Shown piece by piece: positions 1-9,204 of a DNA stretch of 64,000 bases. The stretch spans positions 93,618 through 157,617 of the forward strand of contig DAIPJH010000005.1 in NCBI GenBank assembly GCA_036770365.1. The letters run 5' to 3'. Each line of letters begins with the position of its first letter. The first letter of the stretch is position 1. Source of the DNA: DAIPJH01 sp036770365. GTDB lineage: Bacteria; Pseudomonadota; Alphaproteobacteria; Rickettsiales; UBA998. The translations under genes were made by a program, and so were the position numbers. The notes beneath the pieces were generated by a model. The model saw nothing but the letters and a program-made list of their open reading frames with translations. It did no database searches and was not told the DNA's origin.

Positions 1-2
1 GC

Positions 3-80
3 CGCATCGTTCACATTGAGAATATTCAAAAAAAGCTCGTAGAAGAATGGGGTATTGAAGTACAAAGAACCGAAAAATAG
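3..80 (+). CDS. 3' end of an unidentified gene
   Basis: An open frame enters from the left edge and ends in TAG at 78-80, giving 25 residues that finish IEVQRTEK. The piece is charged and amphipathic (IENIQKKLVEEWG), which suits a terminal helix. It is too short to assign to a family. A promoter-like stretch follows before the STAS gene, so the two need not be co-transcribed. That it is coding at all rests only on the open frame and its helix-like composition. Confidence 0.4.
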   Translation, partial: RIVHIENIQKKLVEEWGIEVQRTEK

Positions 81-176
81 CCCCCAGAAAAACAACCATT
101 GATTGAACCAATGTTGCGAATAAACCATATTCACCCGACCAAACTCATAAAACATTACATGCTATAGTTATTTAAT

Positions 177-206
177 TTGTACAATCACTCGATTAAGTAG
201 TATATT
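177..206 (+). promoter_or_regulatory. Candidate sigma-70 promoter for the STAS/phosphatase pair
   Basis: TTGTAC at 177-182 and TATATT at 201-206 are separated by 18 bases. This would start transcription around 213, about 20 bases before the ATG at 232. The match is reasonable but found by eye only. Confidence 0.4.
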
Positions 207-231
207 CCAACTACGAAATGCGGGGGCGTGT

Positions 232-534
232 ATGGAATACAACAAAAGCCTTAAAGATAACAGCTTGGTTGTCATACTTTCAGGCGCATTTACTATAGGT
301 GATAGCGACCATTTTCTTCGTATTCTGGATAATATCGACCGCAGTACAATTCATACGGTTCAACTGGACTTTTCGCGACTCAGCCTTATTGACTCATCCG
401 CACTAGGATTATTACTGCTACTAAAACACGAAGTTAGTAAACGCGGCATGCATACAAAACTAACCAATGTTACGGGTCAAGTTTGGAAAACCATCAATAT
501 TACACAATTTGATAAACTTTTTGAAATAGCATAG
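232..534 (+). CDS. STAS-domain anti-sigma factor antagonist
   Basis: The 100-residue protein is a single STAS domain of SpoIIAA/RsbV type. The family motif is seen as LIDSSALG at residues 52-59; Ser55 or Ser56 would be the phosphorylatable serine. Such proteins bind an anti-sigma kinase when dephosphorylated, releasing the sigma factor or another partner. A GGGGGCG stretch precedes the ATG. The next gene starts seven bases downstream and encodes a SpoIIE-type phosphatase, the enzyme that would dephosphorylate this serine, so the two form a partner-switching pair. The matching HATPase kinase is not in the window. Family is clear; the regulated process is not. Confidence 0.88.
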   Translation: MEYNKSLKDNSLVVILSGAFTIGDSDHFLRILDNIDRSTIHTVQLDFSRLSLIDSSALGLLLLLKHEVSKRGMHTKLTNVTGQVWKTINITQFDKLFEIA

Positions 535-541
535 GTGCGTT

Positions 542-1807
542 ATGTTAAATATTGCAGAATACTCCAGCAGTTCATACGCCGCCCTAAAGTCTTATTCAAA
601 CGTTGCGTCGTCTCACGTCAAAACGATTCCTGCGGAAGCAAAAATTCTTGTCGTTGATGACGATCGTCTTTACCAAGATTATTTGTCTGTTACCCTAAAA
701 AAAGCTGGTGCTAAACATGTTTTTATCGCCGCGACAGGCATTGAAGCCATCACTCTTGCAAAACTACACACCCCTCACCTCATTATTTTAGACCTAAACA
801 TGCCTGAAATGGATGGTTTTACTTGTTGTAAAACATTACGAACAATGGAAGCCTTTAAACACACCCCCATCCTAGTACAGACAGGGATGCAAGATGAGGA
901 GAGTCGTCTTCATGTATTTGAACTCGGTGCAAGTGACTATCTTACCAAACCCATCAATGCTAAAGAACTCGTTGCGAGGTCATGCGTCCATCTAGAACGT
1001 AGCTTATTACTCAACAATATCCAATCTCATCTCACACTTCTAAAACGCGATCTGATCATTGCCAAGGAAATGCAACGTACTTTACTGCCATCGGAGCAGT
1101 CTATTCAAGCATTAGAACATGATTATCAACTTAAAATCAGTACACATTTTACTCCATCAGACGATGTGGGCGGCGACACATGGGGCATCAGAAAACTATC
1201 GGATCATCAGCTTGCGATCTTTACTTGCGACTTTTCTGGTCAAGGCATCTCCTCAGCCATCAATATTTTCAGATTTCATACACTTATCAAAGAAACACTA
1301 GAAAAATCCCGCGTCCCTTCTCACTGGATAAATACGATCAACACCGCGATGCTAGACCTTTTACCGCTCGATCAGTTCGCCAAGATCTTTTTTGCTATTT
1401 TAGACATACAGAACAATACATTGACCTATTCAGGCGCAGGTAGCCCACGCCCTGTTTTCATTCAGCATCACTCTGGCAAATATTCTCTGCTCAACACACG
1501 CGGCTTTCCTGTTGGCATTGTCGATGATGCCGAATATCATAATTACTGTATTTCTTTAGAACAACATGACAGCCTAATCATTTACAGCGATGCATTGCTA
1601 AAAAATACATGCTTCAAACAATACTTCAATGATGACAATGATATCTGCCTCATGGCACGCCATCATTTTGAAGAAGCGCGCATGCGCGGTCTTCCACCCA
1701 CGTCAGGACACGAAACTTTCTTCAGAACCCTCGAAGATTCTATTAAGTCTTGCTCCAATAACAATGTCATAGACGACATTGTTCTCACCATGATCACACG
1801 GCGATAA
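542..1807 (+). CDS. Response regulator fused to SpoIIE-type PP2C phosphatase (RsbU-like)
   Basis: Residues about 34-150 are a receiver domain with acidic residues D40/D41, phospho-acceptor D84 in LDLNMPEMDG, T114 and K136 in TKP. A linker helix (about 155-185) containing AKEMQRTLLP leads to a SpoIIE/PP2C phosphatase domain to residue 421. Metal-binding acids are visible as DVGGD (D212), CDFSGQG (D230) and DD near the C-terminus. The motif reads GGDTWG rather than the common GGDFYD, so it belongs to a divergent subgroup. Phosphorylation of the receiver would switch the phosphatase acting on the STAS protein encoded just upstream. The 3' end overlaps the convergent aminotransferase by 14 bases. 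No sensor kinase is adjacent. Confidence 0.88.
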   Translation: MLNIAEYSSSSYAALKSYSNVASSHVKTIPAEAKILVVDDDRLYQDYLSVTLKKAGAKHVFIAATGIEAITLAKLHTPHLIILDLNMPEMDGFTCCKTLRTMEAFKHTPILVQTGMQDEESRLHVFELGASDYLTKPINAKELVARSCVHLERSLLLNNIQSHLTLLKRDLIIAKEMQRTLLPSEQSIQALEHDYQLKISTHFTPSDDVGGDTWGIRKLSDHQLAIFTCDFSGQGISSAINIFRFHTLIKETLEKSRVPSHWINTINTAMLDLLPLDQFAKIFFAILDIQNNTLTYSGAGSPRPVFIQHHSGKYSLLNTRGFPVGIVDDAEYHNYCISLEQHDSLIIYSDALLKNTCFKQYFNDDNDICLMARHHFEEARMRGLPPTSGHETFFRTLEDSIKSCSNNNVIDDIVLTMITRR

Positions 1808-2996
1808 ACAGCGCGTCAGGTGCGCTATGTTGATGCATGTTTGCGAGCCAAGCCACAATCCTTGTGCCACCTTCACGCACATCTGCAAGCGATCCGCTAT
1901 AAGACAAGCGCACATAGTCACCTCCATGCACATCGTCAAAATCATACCCTGCCACCGCGCTCACCCCTGCTTCATGCAACAAACGATGGCAGAATTCACG
2001 ACTATCCATCCCGTACTGCGCTACATTGGTATAAATGTAAAACGCGCCTTGTGGCACAATGAGCTTATTGAAACCAGCGCGGCGCAAAATATCTAATAAC
2101 ACGTCGCGGTTTTGCTGATACTGTGCCACCACATCATCTAACGCGTCCAGATGATTAAACACCTCAAGCGCAGCATATTGCGACGGTGCAGGAGGTGATA
2201 CAAAGAAACTTTGCAGCAAAGACTCATAACGGCGCGAGAGCTTCTCAGGCATTACTGCCCATCCCAAACGCCAACCTGCCAGCAAATAATATTTTGAGAA
2301 GCTATTAAGCACAACCGCATCATCGCCAAACTCAAGCGCAGACACACCTCGCACACCATCAAACGTCATGCCATGATAAATCTCATCTGAGAATAAACAG
2401 ATACCATGCTCGGCACAACCAGCAATCAACTCTTTCATGCTCTCTCGCAAAATCACCGTTCCCGCAGGATTTGACGGACTCGCCACCAACAAACCTTTCA
2501 ATGGCATTTTTTGGTGCAGCGCAAAAACCTGCTCCCATGTCGGTTGGAACTGTGTCGATTCATCCGTATCAATATAGGTTGGCACAAGATTGAGTGCCTG
2601 CATCATATTCGGATAAGCAGGATAATAGGGACGCGAAATCGCAATTCTATCACCCGCATCACACGCAGCAAGCATCGCCAAAAAACTCGCAGCCGATGAT
2701 CCTACCGTGATAAAAATCCGTTCCACAGGCACATTCACAGTATATTTATCTTGATAAAACTGCGCAATACGCGCACGAAGCGTCAGCAAGCCACGTGCAT
2801 CCGTATAACCAAGACCTGTACCCGCCGCCAATTTTTGCTGCACCGCATCAAGCACAATCTTTGGGGCAGACATCCCTGGTTGCCCCAAAGAAAAATGCAC
2901 AATATGTCGCCCCTGCGCTTCTAATAGCTCTGCCTCGCGCAGTGCTTCCATCACTTCAAACGGACGAACATTTCCACGACTCGACCCTTGCATCAT
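1794..2996 (-). CDS. Pyridoxal-phosphate aminotransferase, class I/II
   Basis: A 400-residue fold-type I aminotransferase. Visible landmarks are the substrate-binding SLGQPG (36-41), SNPAGT (175-180), DEIYHG (204-209) and the PLP lysine K235 in NSFSKYYLLAGWRLGW. The tail (about 360-385) contains the expected RLSYS arginine region. It is of the AspC/AlaT-like broad group; the amino donor and acceptor cannot be read from sequence. Its ATG overlaps the TGA of miaB by four bases, so it is translated from the miaB transcript. The first two codons are both ATG, so the start may be three bases later. No pathway partner is adjacent. Confidence 0.88.
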   Translation of the reverse strand: MMQGSSRGNVRPFEVMEALREAELLEAQGRHIVHFSLGQPGMSAPKIVLDAVQQKLAAGTGLGYTDARGLLTLRARIAQFYQDKYTVNVPVERIFITVGSSAASFLAMLAACDAGDRIAISRPYYPAYPNMMQALNLVPTYIDTDESTQFQPTWEQVFALHQKMPLKGLLVASPSNPAGTVILRESMKELIAGCAEHGICLFSDEIYHGMTFDGVRGVSALEFGDDAVVLNSFSKYYLLAGWRLGWAVMPEKLSRRYESLLQSFFVSPPAPSQYAALEVFNHLDALDDVVAQYQQNRDVLLDILRRAGFNKLIVPQGAFYIYTNVAQYGMDSREFCHRLLHEAGVSAVAGYDFDDVHGGDYVRLSYSGSLADVREGGTRIVAWLANMHQHSAPDALFIAV

Positions 2997-4330
2997 ACCA
3001 ACTCACCCTTCAAACTACTTCCTGTCGCATGCGTGATGCGCACACGCACCAACTGCCCCGCAAATGCTTCCGCATTCGCTACATGCACCGATTGTAAATA
3101 GGGGCTACGACCCAACATCTGCCCTTCTTCGCGCCCTTCGCGGTCTAAAATCACATCCATTTCCTTACCCACGCACGCACGATTAAACGCCTCAGCGGAA
3201 CGATTCAGCAGAGTTTGCAACACCGACAAACGCTTTTCCTTCACATCCTCAGGCACTTGATCGTCTCTGTCAGCCGCTGGCGTTCCAGGTCTTGGGCTAT
3301 ATTTGAACGAATAGGCAGACGCATATCCAACCGACTCTGCCACACGCAGTGTATCCTGAAAATCCTCATCAGTCTCACCCGGAAAACCAACAATAAAATC
3401 ACCTGAGAACGCCATATCAGGGCGATAAGAACGTAATTTATCTAGCACCGCCAAATAATCCGCTGCCTTATGCCCACGGTTCATCTTTTTAAGTACCGCG
3501 TCTGAACCAGCCTGAATCGGCAAATGCAAATACGGCATTACTTTGGGCAAATCACGATGTGCAAACAGCAAATCTTCTGACATATCACGCGGATGTGAGG
3601 TCATATAACGAATACGGTGCAAGCCTTCAATTTCCGAAAGTCGCGCCATCAACCCAGCAAGTGAAAGTGTTTTCCCCTCACCATCAGCCCCATGATACGC
3701 ATTGACATTTTGCCCAAGCAGCATTACGTCCATCGCGCCTTTATTCTCGACCAAATCACGAACTTCATGCACCACATCCGCCACAGGGCGTGAATATTCT
3801 GCCCCACGGGTATACGGCACAACACAAAACGTACAAAACTTATCGCAGCCCTCTTGAATCGCTACAAACGCAGAAGAACCTTGCGCCTTTGTTGTTTGTG
3901 GCAACAAATCAAATTTCTGCACTTCGGGGAAATCCAGTGCAATCTGTCCCGATTTTTTCTGCGCTTCCAACACAAGACGCGGTAACTGATGATACGCCTG
4001 CGACCCCATCACAATATCAACATACGGCGCACGACGCAAAATCTCTTCACCTTCTGCCTGTGCAACGCAACCACCCACCGCAATCAACACCTGCTTACCC
4101 TCAGATGCACGCTTTTCCTTGAGTTCACGCACACGACCAAGATCTGAATAAACCTTCTCCGCTGCCTTCTCACGAATATGGCACGTATTAAGCACGATCA
4201 CATCCGCATCGTCTTGTTCCGAGGTCGCCTCAAACCCATGCGGAAGCATCACATCTTCCATACGCAGCGAATCATAAACATTCATCTGACAACCCCATGT
4301 TTTTACATGGATTTTTTTAGGAGCTTGCAT
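2993..4330 (-). CDS. miaB: tRNA-2-methylthio-N6-dimethylallyladenosine synthase
   Basis: A 445-residue radical-SAM methylthiotransferase that adds the 2-methylthio group to i6A37 in tRNAs. The N-terminal UPF0004 domain has the three cysteines for the auxiliary cluster (C14 in TWGCQMN, C50 in NTCHIREKA, C88 in GGCVAQAEG). The radical-SAM cluster cysteines are C162, C166 and C169 in GCDKFCTFCVVPYTRG. A TRAM domain occupies the last 65 or so residues. The GCDKFCTFCVVPYTRG form is typical of MiaB rather than MtaB or RimO. It is the first gene of a two-gene leftward unit with the aminotransferase. In many alphaproteobacteria miaB is followed by phoH and ybeY; those are absent here. Confidence 0.95.
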   Translation of the reverse strand: MQAPKKIHVKTWGCQMNVYDSLRMEDVMLPHGFEATSEQDDADVIVLNTCHIREKAAEKVYSDLGRVRELKEKRASEGKQVLIAVGGCVAQAEGEEILRRAPYVDIVMGSQAYHQLPRLVLEAQKKSGQIALDFPEVQKFDLLPQTTKAQGSSAFVAIQEGCDKFCTFCVVPYTRGAEYSRPVADVVHEVRDLVENKGAMDVMLLGQNVNAYHGADGEGKTLSLAGLMARLSEIEGLHRIRYMTSHPRDMSEDLLFAHRDLPKVMPYLHLPIQAGSDAVLKKMNRGHKAADYLAVLDKLRSYRPDMAFSGDFIVGFPGETDEDFQDTLRVAESVGYASAYSFKYSPRPGTPAADRDDQVPEDVKEKRLSVLQTLLNRSAEAFNRACVGKEMDVILDREGREEGQMLGRSPYLQSVHVANAEAFAGQLVRVRITHATGSSLKGELV

Positions 4331-4501
4331 GCTACCCTCATACGCTTATAAAGACACAAAAAGAACCGCGCACCATAACGAATTTGCAGTTTTTCACAAG
4401 TGCATTTATTAAAATCACGAATCTGATACAATGTCATAAAACCGTCATGAAAAATACATATACATTATAATTCACTTTATTTTTTACCTAAGAGACACAC
4501 C

Positions 4502-5098
4502 ATGCCGATCCCCATTCCAATATCAACAAACAAAAGCCCCGTAGATACCAAGCTCACACAAGAAGCTTTGCAAGCACCACATATCTATACTATTGGTCAC
4601 AAAGGAAAATATATAGCCGCCATCAAAGATACGCTCTATGCAATTTATGAAAACCAAGACAAACTAAAAGGTAAACCATCACCACTTTCTATGGAGATTG
4701 ATGACCCCGACAACTTACATGCGTTAATAAAAGGACACCGTGAACAACATAGTAAATACATAGAATCAAAAGATTATCCTTCAGAATATCAAACAGCAAC
4801 CGTAAATCTTGTCCGCGCCTATCAAAGGGCAAAAGGCATTCCTGCAACTGGACAAATTGGCGATAAGACCAAAGCTTCACTTTTAGAAGACTTAGAATCA
4901 CTTCAAAAACAACATCTTATAACAGATAGACAAATAGAGAAAAAAGGGATAGAAAACCAGAAACTTATGAGTGATGGCGGACGAAAAATTGCATTTGAAG
5001 GTTTAAACATTCCCACGTTAGCAAATGTATCGCTATCAAGAGACGATGCACCTCAGAATCTTCCGAGAAAACCATCTGAAGAAATCCAGATCACCTAA
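4502..5098 (+). CDS. Peptidoglycan-binding-like domain protein, function unknown
   Basis: A 198-residue protein. Residues about 95-132 resemble a PG_binding_1 three-helix domain (NLVRAYQRAKGIPATGQIG, then DKTKASLLE), a fold that usually attaches enzymes to peptidoglycan. There is no signal peptide or transmembrane segment at the N-terminus, which begins with a proline/isoleucine stretch (MPIPIPIS), and no catalytic domain. Residues 130-165 are lysine/glutamine-rich and probably helical. It is isolated between two leftward units and overlaps the end of tsaB by four bases. Without an export signal its access to the wall is unclear; it may use another export route or be cytoplasmic. Confidence 0.65.
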   Translation: MPIPIPISTNKSPVDTKLTQEALQAPHIYTIGHKGKYIAAIKDTLYAIYENQDKLKGKPSPLSMEIDDPDNLHALIKGHREQHSKYIESKDYPSEYQTATVNLVRAYQRAKGIPATGQIGDKTKASLLEDLESLQKQHLITDRQIEKKGIENQKLMSDGGRKIAFEGLNIPTLANVSLSRDDAPQNLPRKPSEEIQIT

Positions 5099-5718
5099 AA
5101 TGCTGCCTTCGTTGGCAATTTCGCATCAGGTGGACGGATATAAAGCGGTATTGGAATATGAATTTCTATACCACTTTTTTGTGCAAGCTGACACAACACA
5201 TAGGCACTGCGCGAGACATCGTACATCTGCACAGAACAGATAGCATCTAGTCCTGCAATAGTGGTGACCACCACATCACTCACAAGTACTTTCACTTCTT
5301 CTTGCAACACCATACGTGCTTCATCACGTGACATCATACCCTGAAAACTTTGCACAAACACCATGCCGCGCCCAGCGGGTAAGACAGCATGCACAATAGC
5401 TTTTCCACGATCATACGCCATCATTTCCATCGTCGAAAATCCAACAAGTGGTTTATTCGCCGCCAATGCGATACCTCGCGCTGCCGCCAATCCCACGCGA
5501 ATCCCTGTAAAGCCACCCGGTCCAATCGCCACACTCAGCGCGTCTACATTCTCGTACCACAGCCCAGCATCATGCAGCACCGACTCCACCCACATCAGCA
5601 GTGATGATGCCTGCGATTCACGCTCCAGCACATGCTTCCCTGCAAGCTCTTTTGCGCCGCAACAAAGCGAGACACTGGTCTGTCCCAGCGCAGTATCTAT
5701 ACCTAAAACAACACTCAT
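5095..5718 (-). CDS. tsaB: tRNA threonylcarbamoyladenosine biosynthesis protein TsaB
   Basis: A protein of about 207 residues of the ASKHA-fold TsaB/YeaZ family, partner of TsaD in making t6A37 on ANN-decoding tRNAs. The N-terminus MSVVLGIDTALGQTSVSL and the motif IGPGGFTGIRVGLAAARGIA are diagnostic. The ATG at 5718 is chosen because it overlaps the TGA of tag as ATGA and yields the standard N-terminus; an upstream ATG at 5748 would add ten uncharacteristic residues. In many bacteria tsaB is followed by rimI; here it is the last gene of a leftward run and no rimI follows. Confidence 0.92.
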   Translation of the reverse strand: MSVVLGIDTALGQTSVSLCCGAKELAGKHVLERESQASSLLMWVESVLHDAGLWYENVDALSVAIGPGGFTGIRVGLAAARGIALAANKPLVGFSTMEMMAYDRGKAIVHAVLPAGRGMVFVQSFQGMMSRDEARMVLQEEVKVLVSDVVVTTIAGLDAICSVQMYDVSRSAYVLCQLAQKSGIEIHIPIPLYIRPPDAKLPTKAAF

Positions 5719-6284
5719 CCGCCCAGCTCCGCATGGCGCGGACAGCATACCAAATGATCATTGACCATTCCCACCGCCTGCATCATCGCATAGCAAATAG
5801 TCGAGCCTGCAAACTTAATTCCGCGTGTTTGCATATCTTTACTAAGTTTATCTGAAATGGTCGTACGCGGCGGGATATCACGCATCTCACGATGATAGTT
5901 AATAATCGGTTTTCCCTCAACAAACCTCCATAGATACGCATCAAACGCCCCAAATTCTTCTTGGATTTTCAAAAAAGCTTGTGCATTGATAATACTCGCT
6001 GCCACCTTTGCACGGTTACGAATGATACCGCTATTTTGCAAAAGCTCAAATTGCTGCGCCGCATCAAAACCTGCAACAATCTCAGGCTTGAACCCTTGAT
6101 ACGCAGTGCGATACGCATCACGACGCTTTAAAATCGTTGCCCAACTCAACCCCGCCTGCGCGCCTTCTAAAATCAGAAATTCAAACAGCTTTACATCATC
6201 ATGCACAGGCACACCCCACTCACTATCGTGATAGGCCATCTCTTCTGGCGTTTTCATCGCCCATGCACAACGTTGTACACTCAT
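5715..6284 (-). CDS. tag: DNA-3-methyladenine glycosylase I
   Basis: A protein of about 189 residues that excises 3-methyladenine from alkylated DNA. It carries family landmarks CAWAMK near the N-terminus, YHDSEWGVP, QAGLSWATIL and a C-terminal NDHLVCCPRH. The Cys/His pairs at both ends correspond to the Tag zinc site, so the enzyme looks intact. The start at 6284 (MSVQRCAWAMK) is preferred over the ATG at 6308 because it begins one base after the lysA stop and matches usual family length. It sits between lysA and tsaB with tight spacing, which implies co-transcription. Confidence 0.93.
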   Translation of the reverse strand: MSVQRCAWAMKTPEEMAYHDSEWGVPVHDDVKLFEFLILEGAQAGLSWATILKRRDAYRTAYQGFKPEIVAGFDAAQQFELLQNSGIIRNRAKVAASIINAQAFLKIQEEFGAFDAYLWRFVEGKPIINYHREMRDIPPRTTISDKLSKDMQTRGIKFAGSTICYAMMQAVGMVNDHLVCCPRHAELGG

Positions 6285-6285
6285 C

Positions 6286-7545
6286 TCACACAACCCACTT
6301 CGGCACAATCTGCCCTGCCATCATCTCATCATAACTCAGGCGCGAACGTACCACTTCCCATTTATCGCCTGAGACCATCACTTCAGGCGCAAGTGGACGG
6401 GCATTATAGGTTGACCCCATCACCGCGCCGTACGCACCGCATGAACGCAACGCAGCCAACTCACCCGCACGAAGTTCTGGCAAGATGCGTGAGACTGCAA
6501 AGGTATCGCCCGTTTCGCACACAGGACCTACCACATCCACCGCTTGCAACGCACGTGTATCATCATTCACCACAGGAATAATATGGTGATATGCTTCATA
6601 CAACGATGGACGAATCAAATCATTCATCGCCGCGTCCACAATCACGAAATTTTTGCCTGCACCTTCTTTGATGTAAATCACCTGCGTCACCAAAATCCCT
6701 GCATTCCCAGCAATCACACGCCCTGGTTCAAACATCAACGTCGCACCCATACCCCCCACTGCCGCACGAACAATCTCGCCATACGCGGCAGGAAGAGGCG
6801 GAGTATTCTCATCATAAGGAATGCCCAAACCACCACCCAAATCAATCACAGGAATCGCATGACCTGCGGCGCGAAGCTCCAACACAAACGCACGCACGCG
6901 CTCAAACGCTGCCTTAAACGGAGCTAAGTCTGTAAGCTGCGAACCAATATGCACCGACACGCCCTGCACGCGAATATTAGGAAGTTCAGCCGCACGGTTA
7001 TACACCGCGAGTGCCTGTTCCATCGGAATCCCGAATTTATTTTCGCTTTTACCCGTCGAAATCTTCGCATGGGTTTTTGCGTCAACATTTGGATTGACCC
7101 GCACCGCAATCGCGGCTTCTTTACCAAGCTCCACCGCCACGTCTGAGAGCAACTCCAGCTCAGGATAAGACTCAACATTGAACTGAAAAATATTCTGCGA
7201 CAGCGCATACGCCATCTCATCACGGGTTTTCCCCACCCCTGAGAACACGATATTTTCAGGCTTCACCCCAGCCTTAAGTGCAAGGCGAATCTCACCACCT
7301 GAGACCACATCCGCACCACAACCCTCCGCAGCTAACGTCGCTAGCACTGCCAAATTGCTATTACACTTCACCGCAAAACAAATCTTCTTCGCCACGTCAC
7401 CAATCGCTTCATCATACACACGGTAATGCCGCTTGAGCGTCGCACACGAATATAAATAAAACGGCGTCCCTACCTGCGCAGCAATCTCCGAAACGCGCAC
7501 ATCTTCAGCGAATAATTCATTATTTTTATAATTAAAAAAATCCAT
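6286..7545 (-). CDS. lysA: Diaminopimelate decarboxylase
   Basis: A 419-residue fold-type III PLP enzyme that converts meso-diaminopimelate to lysine, the last lysine step. The PLP lysine is K60 in CFAVKCNSN. Other landmarks are SGGEIRLALKAGV, HIGSQLTDL, the glycine-rich GGGLGIPY, EPGRVIAGNAG and the C-terminal CETGDTFA active-site cysteine segment. Length is normal. It lies in the order argH, lptM, lysA that is common in alphaproteobacteria, but a palindromic repeat separates it from lptM. Confidence 0.96.
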   Translation of the reverse strand: MDFFNYKNNELFAEDVRVSEIAAQVGTPFYLYSCATLKRHYRVYDEAIGDVAKKICFAVKCNSNLAVLATLAAEGCGADVVSGGEIRLALKAGVKPENIVFSGVGKTRDEMAYALSQNIFQFNVESYPELELLSDVAVELGKEAAIAVRVNPNVDAKTHAKISTGKSENKFGIPMEQALAVYNRAAELPNIRVQGVSVHIGSQLTDLAPFKAAFERVRAFVLELRAAGHAIPVIDLGGGLGIPYDENTPPLPAAYGEIVRAAVGGMGATLMFEPGRVIAGNAGILVTQVIYIKEGAGKNFVIVDAAMNDLIRPSLYEAYHHIIPVVNDDTRALQAVDVVGPVCETGDTFAVSRILPELRAGELAALRSCGAYGAVMGSTYNARPLAPEVMVSGDKWEVVRSRLSYDEMMAGQIVPKWVV

Positions 7546-7581
7546 GTTTTTACTAACTTCTAGGTTTCAATTTACTATCAC

Positions 7582-7609
7582 GTCATTGCCGCGCTACGCT
7601 CGCAATGAC
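7582..7609. repeat. GTCATTGC-type palindromic intergenic repeat
   Basis: GTCATTGC at 7582-7589 pairs with GCAATGAC at 7602-7609, and an inner GCG/CGC stem closes a CTA loop. It lies in the 65-base gap between lptM and lysA. There is no thymine run, so it is not a standard terminator. It resembles the GTCATTGCGAG-type dispersed repeats of many alphaproteobacterial genomes; a related element lies at 18319-18366. Confidence 0.65.
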
Positions 7610-7610
7610 C

Positions 7611-7751
7611 CTACTGCGCATCCCTCGCGGCCTTCGCTTCTTTTTCCTGCTGTTTTTTCGCTGCATCACTTGGGCGCATCAAATCACCCTTCAACCCACA
7701 CGCAGACAATGACAACACCACAAGACTTAATCCAAGTACTAGTTTTTTCAT
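7611..7751 (-). CDS. lptM: LptM-like small lipoprotein (LPS translocon maturation)
   Basis: The 46-residue protein starts MKKLVLGLSLVVLSLSACG, a lipoprotein signal with lipobox LSAC. The mature part opens CGLKGDLMRP, close to the CGLKGPL signature of LptM (formerly YifL). In E. coli this protein helps LptD form its native disulfides. The tail is charged (KKQQEKEAKAARDAQ). It starts two bases after the argH stop, the usual position for this gene in alphaproteobacteria. Upstream in-frame starts would bury the signal peptide, so the ATG at 7751 is chosen. Confidence 0.85.
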   Translation of the reverse strand: MKKLVLGLSLVVLSLSACGLKGDLMRPSDAAKKQQEKEAKAARDAQ

Positions 7752-7752
7752 C

Positions 7753-9153
7753 TTACAACCCAAACCTTTGCTTTGCTTCAACAATCGCAGTCCGAACATT
7801 CTCTGGCGCAGTGCCACCAAAACTCGTACGTGATGCTGCTGAGTGATCCACCGTTAATACGTCAAACACATCCTGCGTAATGCGCTCATCCACGCTTTGC
7901 ATGTCCGCCAATTTCAAATCTGAGAGCGTACAGTTTTTGGATTCTGCGAGGCGAACCACTGCGCCTGTAACATGGTGGGCGCGGCGAAATGGCATATCAA
8001 GCATACGCACCAGCCAATCCGCAAGGTCGGTCGCCGTTGAATAACCGCCTGATGCTGCCTCGCGCATCCTAAGCGCATTCACCTGCAAATCTTCAATCAT
8101 ACCCGCCGTCACTTTTAGGCAAATCACCAACTGATCATGCGCAATAAACACTGGCTCTTTATCTTCCTGCATATCCTTATTATAGGCGAGCGTCAGCCCC
8201 TTCATCACAGTCAGCAAGGTAATAAGCGATCCTGTCACACGCCCGACCTTAGCTCGCACCAACTCCGCTGCATCAGGATTACGCTTTTGCGGCATGATGC
8301 TCGAACCACTGGTGAAACTGTCCGACATTTTGACAAAACCAAACGGCGAGGACGACCAAATCACCAACTCCTCCGCCAAGCGAGAAAGATGGGTGGCGAT
8401 AATGCTACCGACACTCAAAAACTCCAACGCAAAATCACGCGCAGACACTGCGTCCAGCGAATTACGCATCGGCGCGTCAAACCCAAGCAATCCTGCGGTT
8501 TGGTGACGGTTAATCGGAAACGATGTCCCCGCCAACGCAGCCGCCCCAAGCGGACATTCATTCATATTCTCACGCGCACTCGCCACGCGCTTACGGTCAC
8601 GCCCAAACATCTCAACATACGCCATCAAATGATGCCCAAACGTCACAGGCTGCGCAGTTTGCAAATGAGTAAAACCCGGCATAATGGTTGCAGCATGTTC
8701 CTCCGCACGTTTCACCAAAACGGCTTGAAGGTCTTTGAGCAACACATCCAACCCATCCAGCGCATCACGCACATAGAGCCTGAAATCGGTCGCCACTTGG
8801 TCATTGCGCGAACGCGCTGTATGCAGCTTACCCGCCACATCGCCGATCTTATCCTTTAAGCGTGATTCCACATTCATGTGGATATCTTCAAGCTCAGTCT
8901 TAAACTCAAGCTGACCTATTTCAATCTCCACTAGAATCTCACGAAGCCCCCCCATGATGGCAGCACCTTCATCTGCCTTCAGCATCCCCACCGCGACCAA
9001 CATTTCGCAATGCGCTAACGACCCAGAAATATCCTGTTCATACAAACGCTTATCCACATCAATCGACGCATTGATTTCTTGCATCAACGCATGAGGGCCT
9101 TTTTCAAAATGCCCACCCCACATAGGGTTGGCAGAACGTATTTCCTGTGTCAT
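7753..9153 (-). CDS. argH: Argininosuccinate lyase
   Basis: A protein of about 466 residues that splits argininosuccinate into arginine and fumarate. The superfamily signature is seen as GSSIMPQKRNPD (mobile catalytic serine loop), with TARSRNDQVATDFRL and TFGHHLMAYVEMFGRD also matching. The start MTQEIRSANPMWGG at 9153 has GGATAG upstream; an ATG at 9174 would add seven residues and cannot be excluded. It is the first gene of the argH-lptM-lysA run, and is divergent from the TlpA gene with about 50 bases between. Confidence 0.95.
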   Translation of the reverse strand: MTQEIRSANPMWGGHFEKGPHALMQEINASIDVDKRLYEQDISGSLAHCEMLVAVGMLKADEGAAIMGGLREILVEIEIGQLEFKTELEDIHMNVESRLKDKIGDVAGKLHTARSRNDQVATDFRLYVRDALDGLDVLLKDLQAVLVKRAEEHAATIMPGFTHLQTAQPVTFGHHLMAYVEMFGRDRKRVASARENMNECPLGAAALAGTSFPINRHQTAGLLGFDAPMRNSLDAVSARDFALEFLSVGSIIATHLSRLAEELVIWSSSPFGFVKMSDSFTSGSSIMPQKRNPDAAELVRAKVGRVTGSLITLLTVMKGLTLAYNKDMQEDKEPVFIAHDQLVICLKVTAGMIEDLQVNALRMREAASGGYSTATDLADWLVRMLDMPFRRAHHVTGAVVRLAESKNCTLSDLKLADMQSVDERITQDVFDVLTVDHSAASRTSFGGTAPENVRTAIVEAKQRFGL

Positions 9154-9204
9154 ACTGCTATCCAATTTCAGCATTATTTAAACGTAACCTTAGAACGTAG
9201 AACC

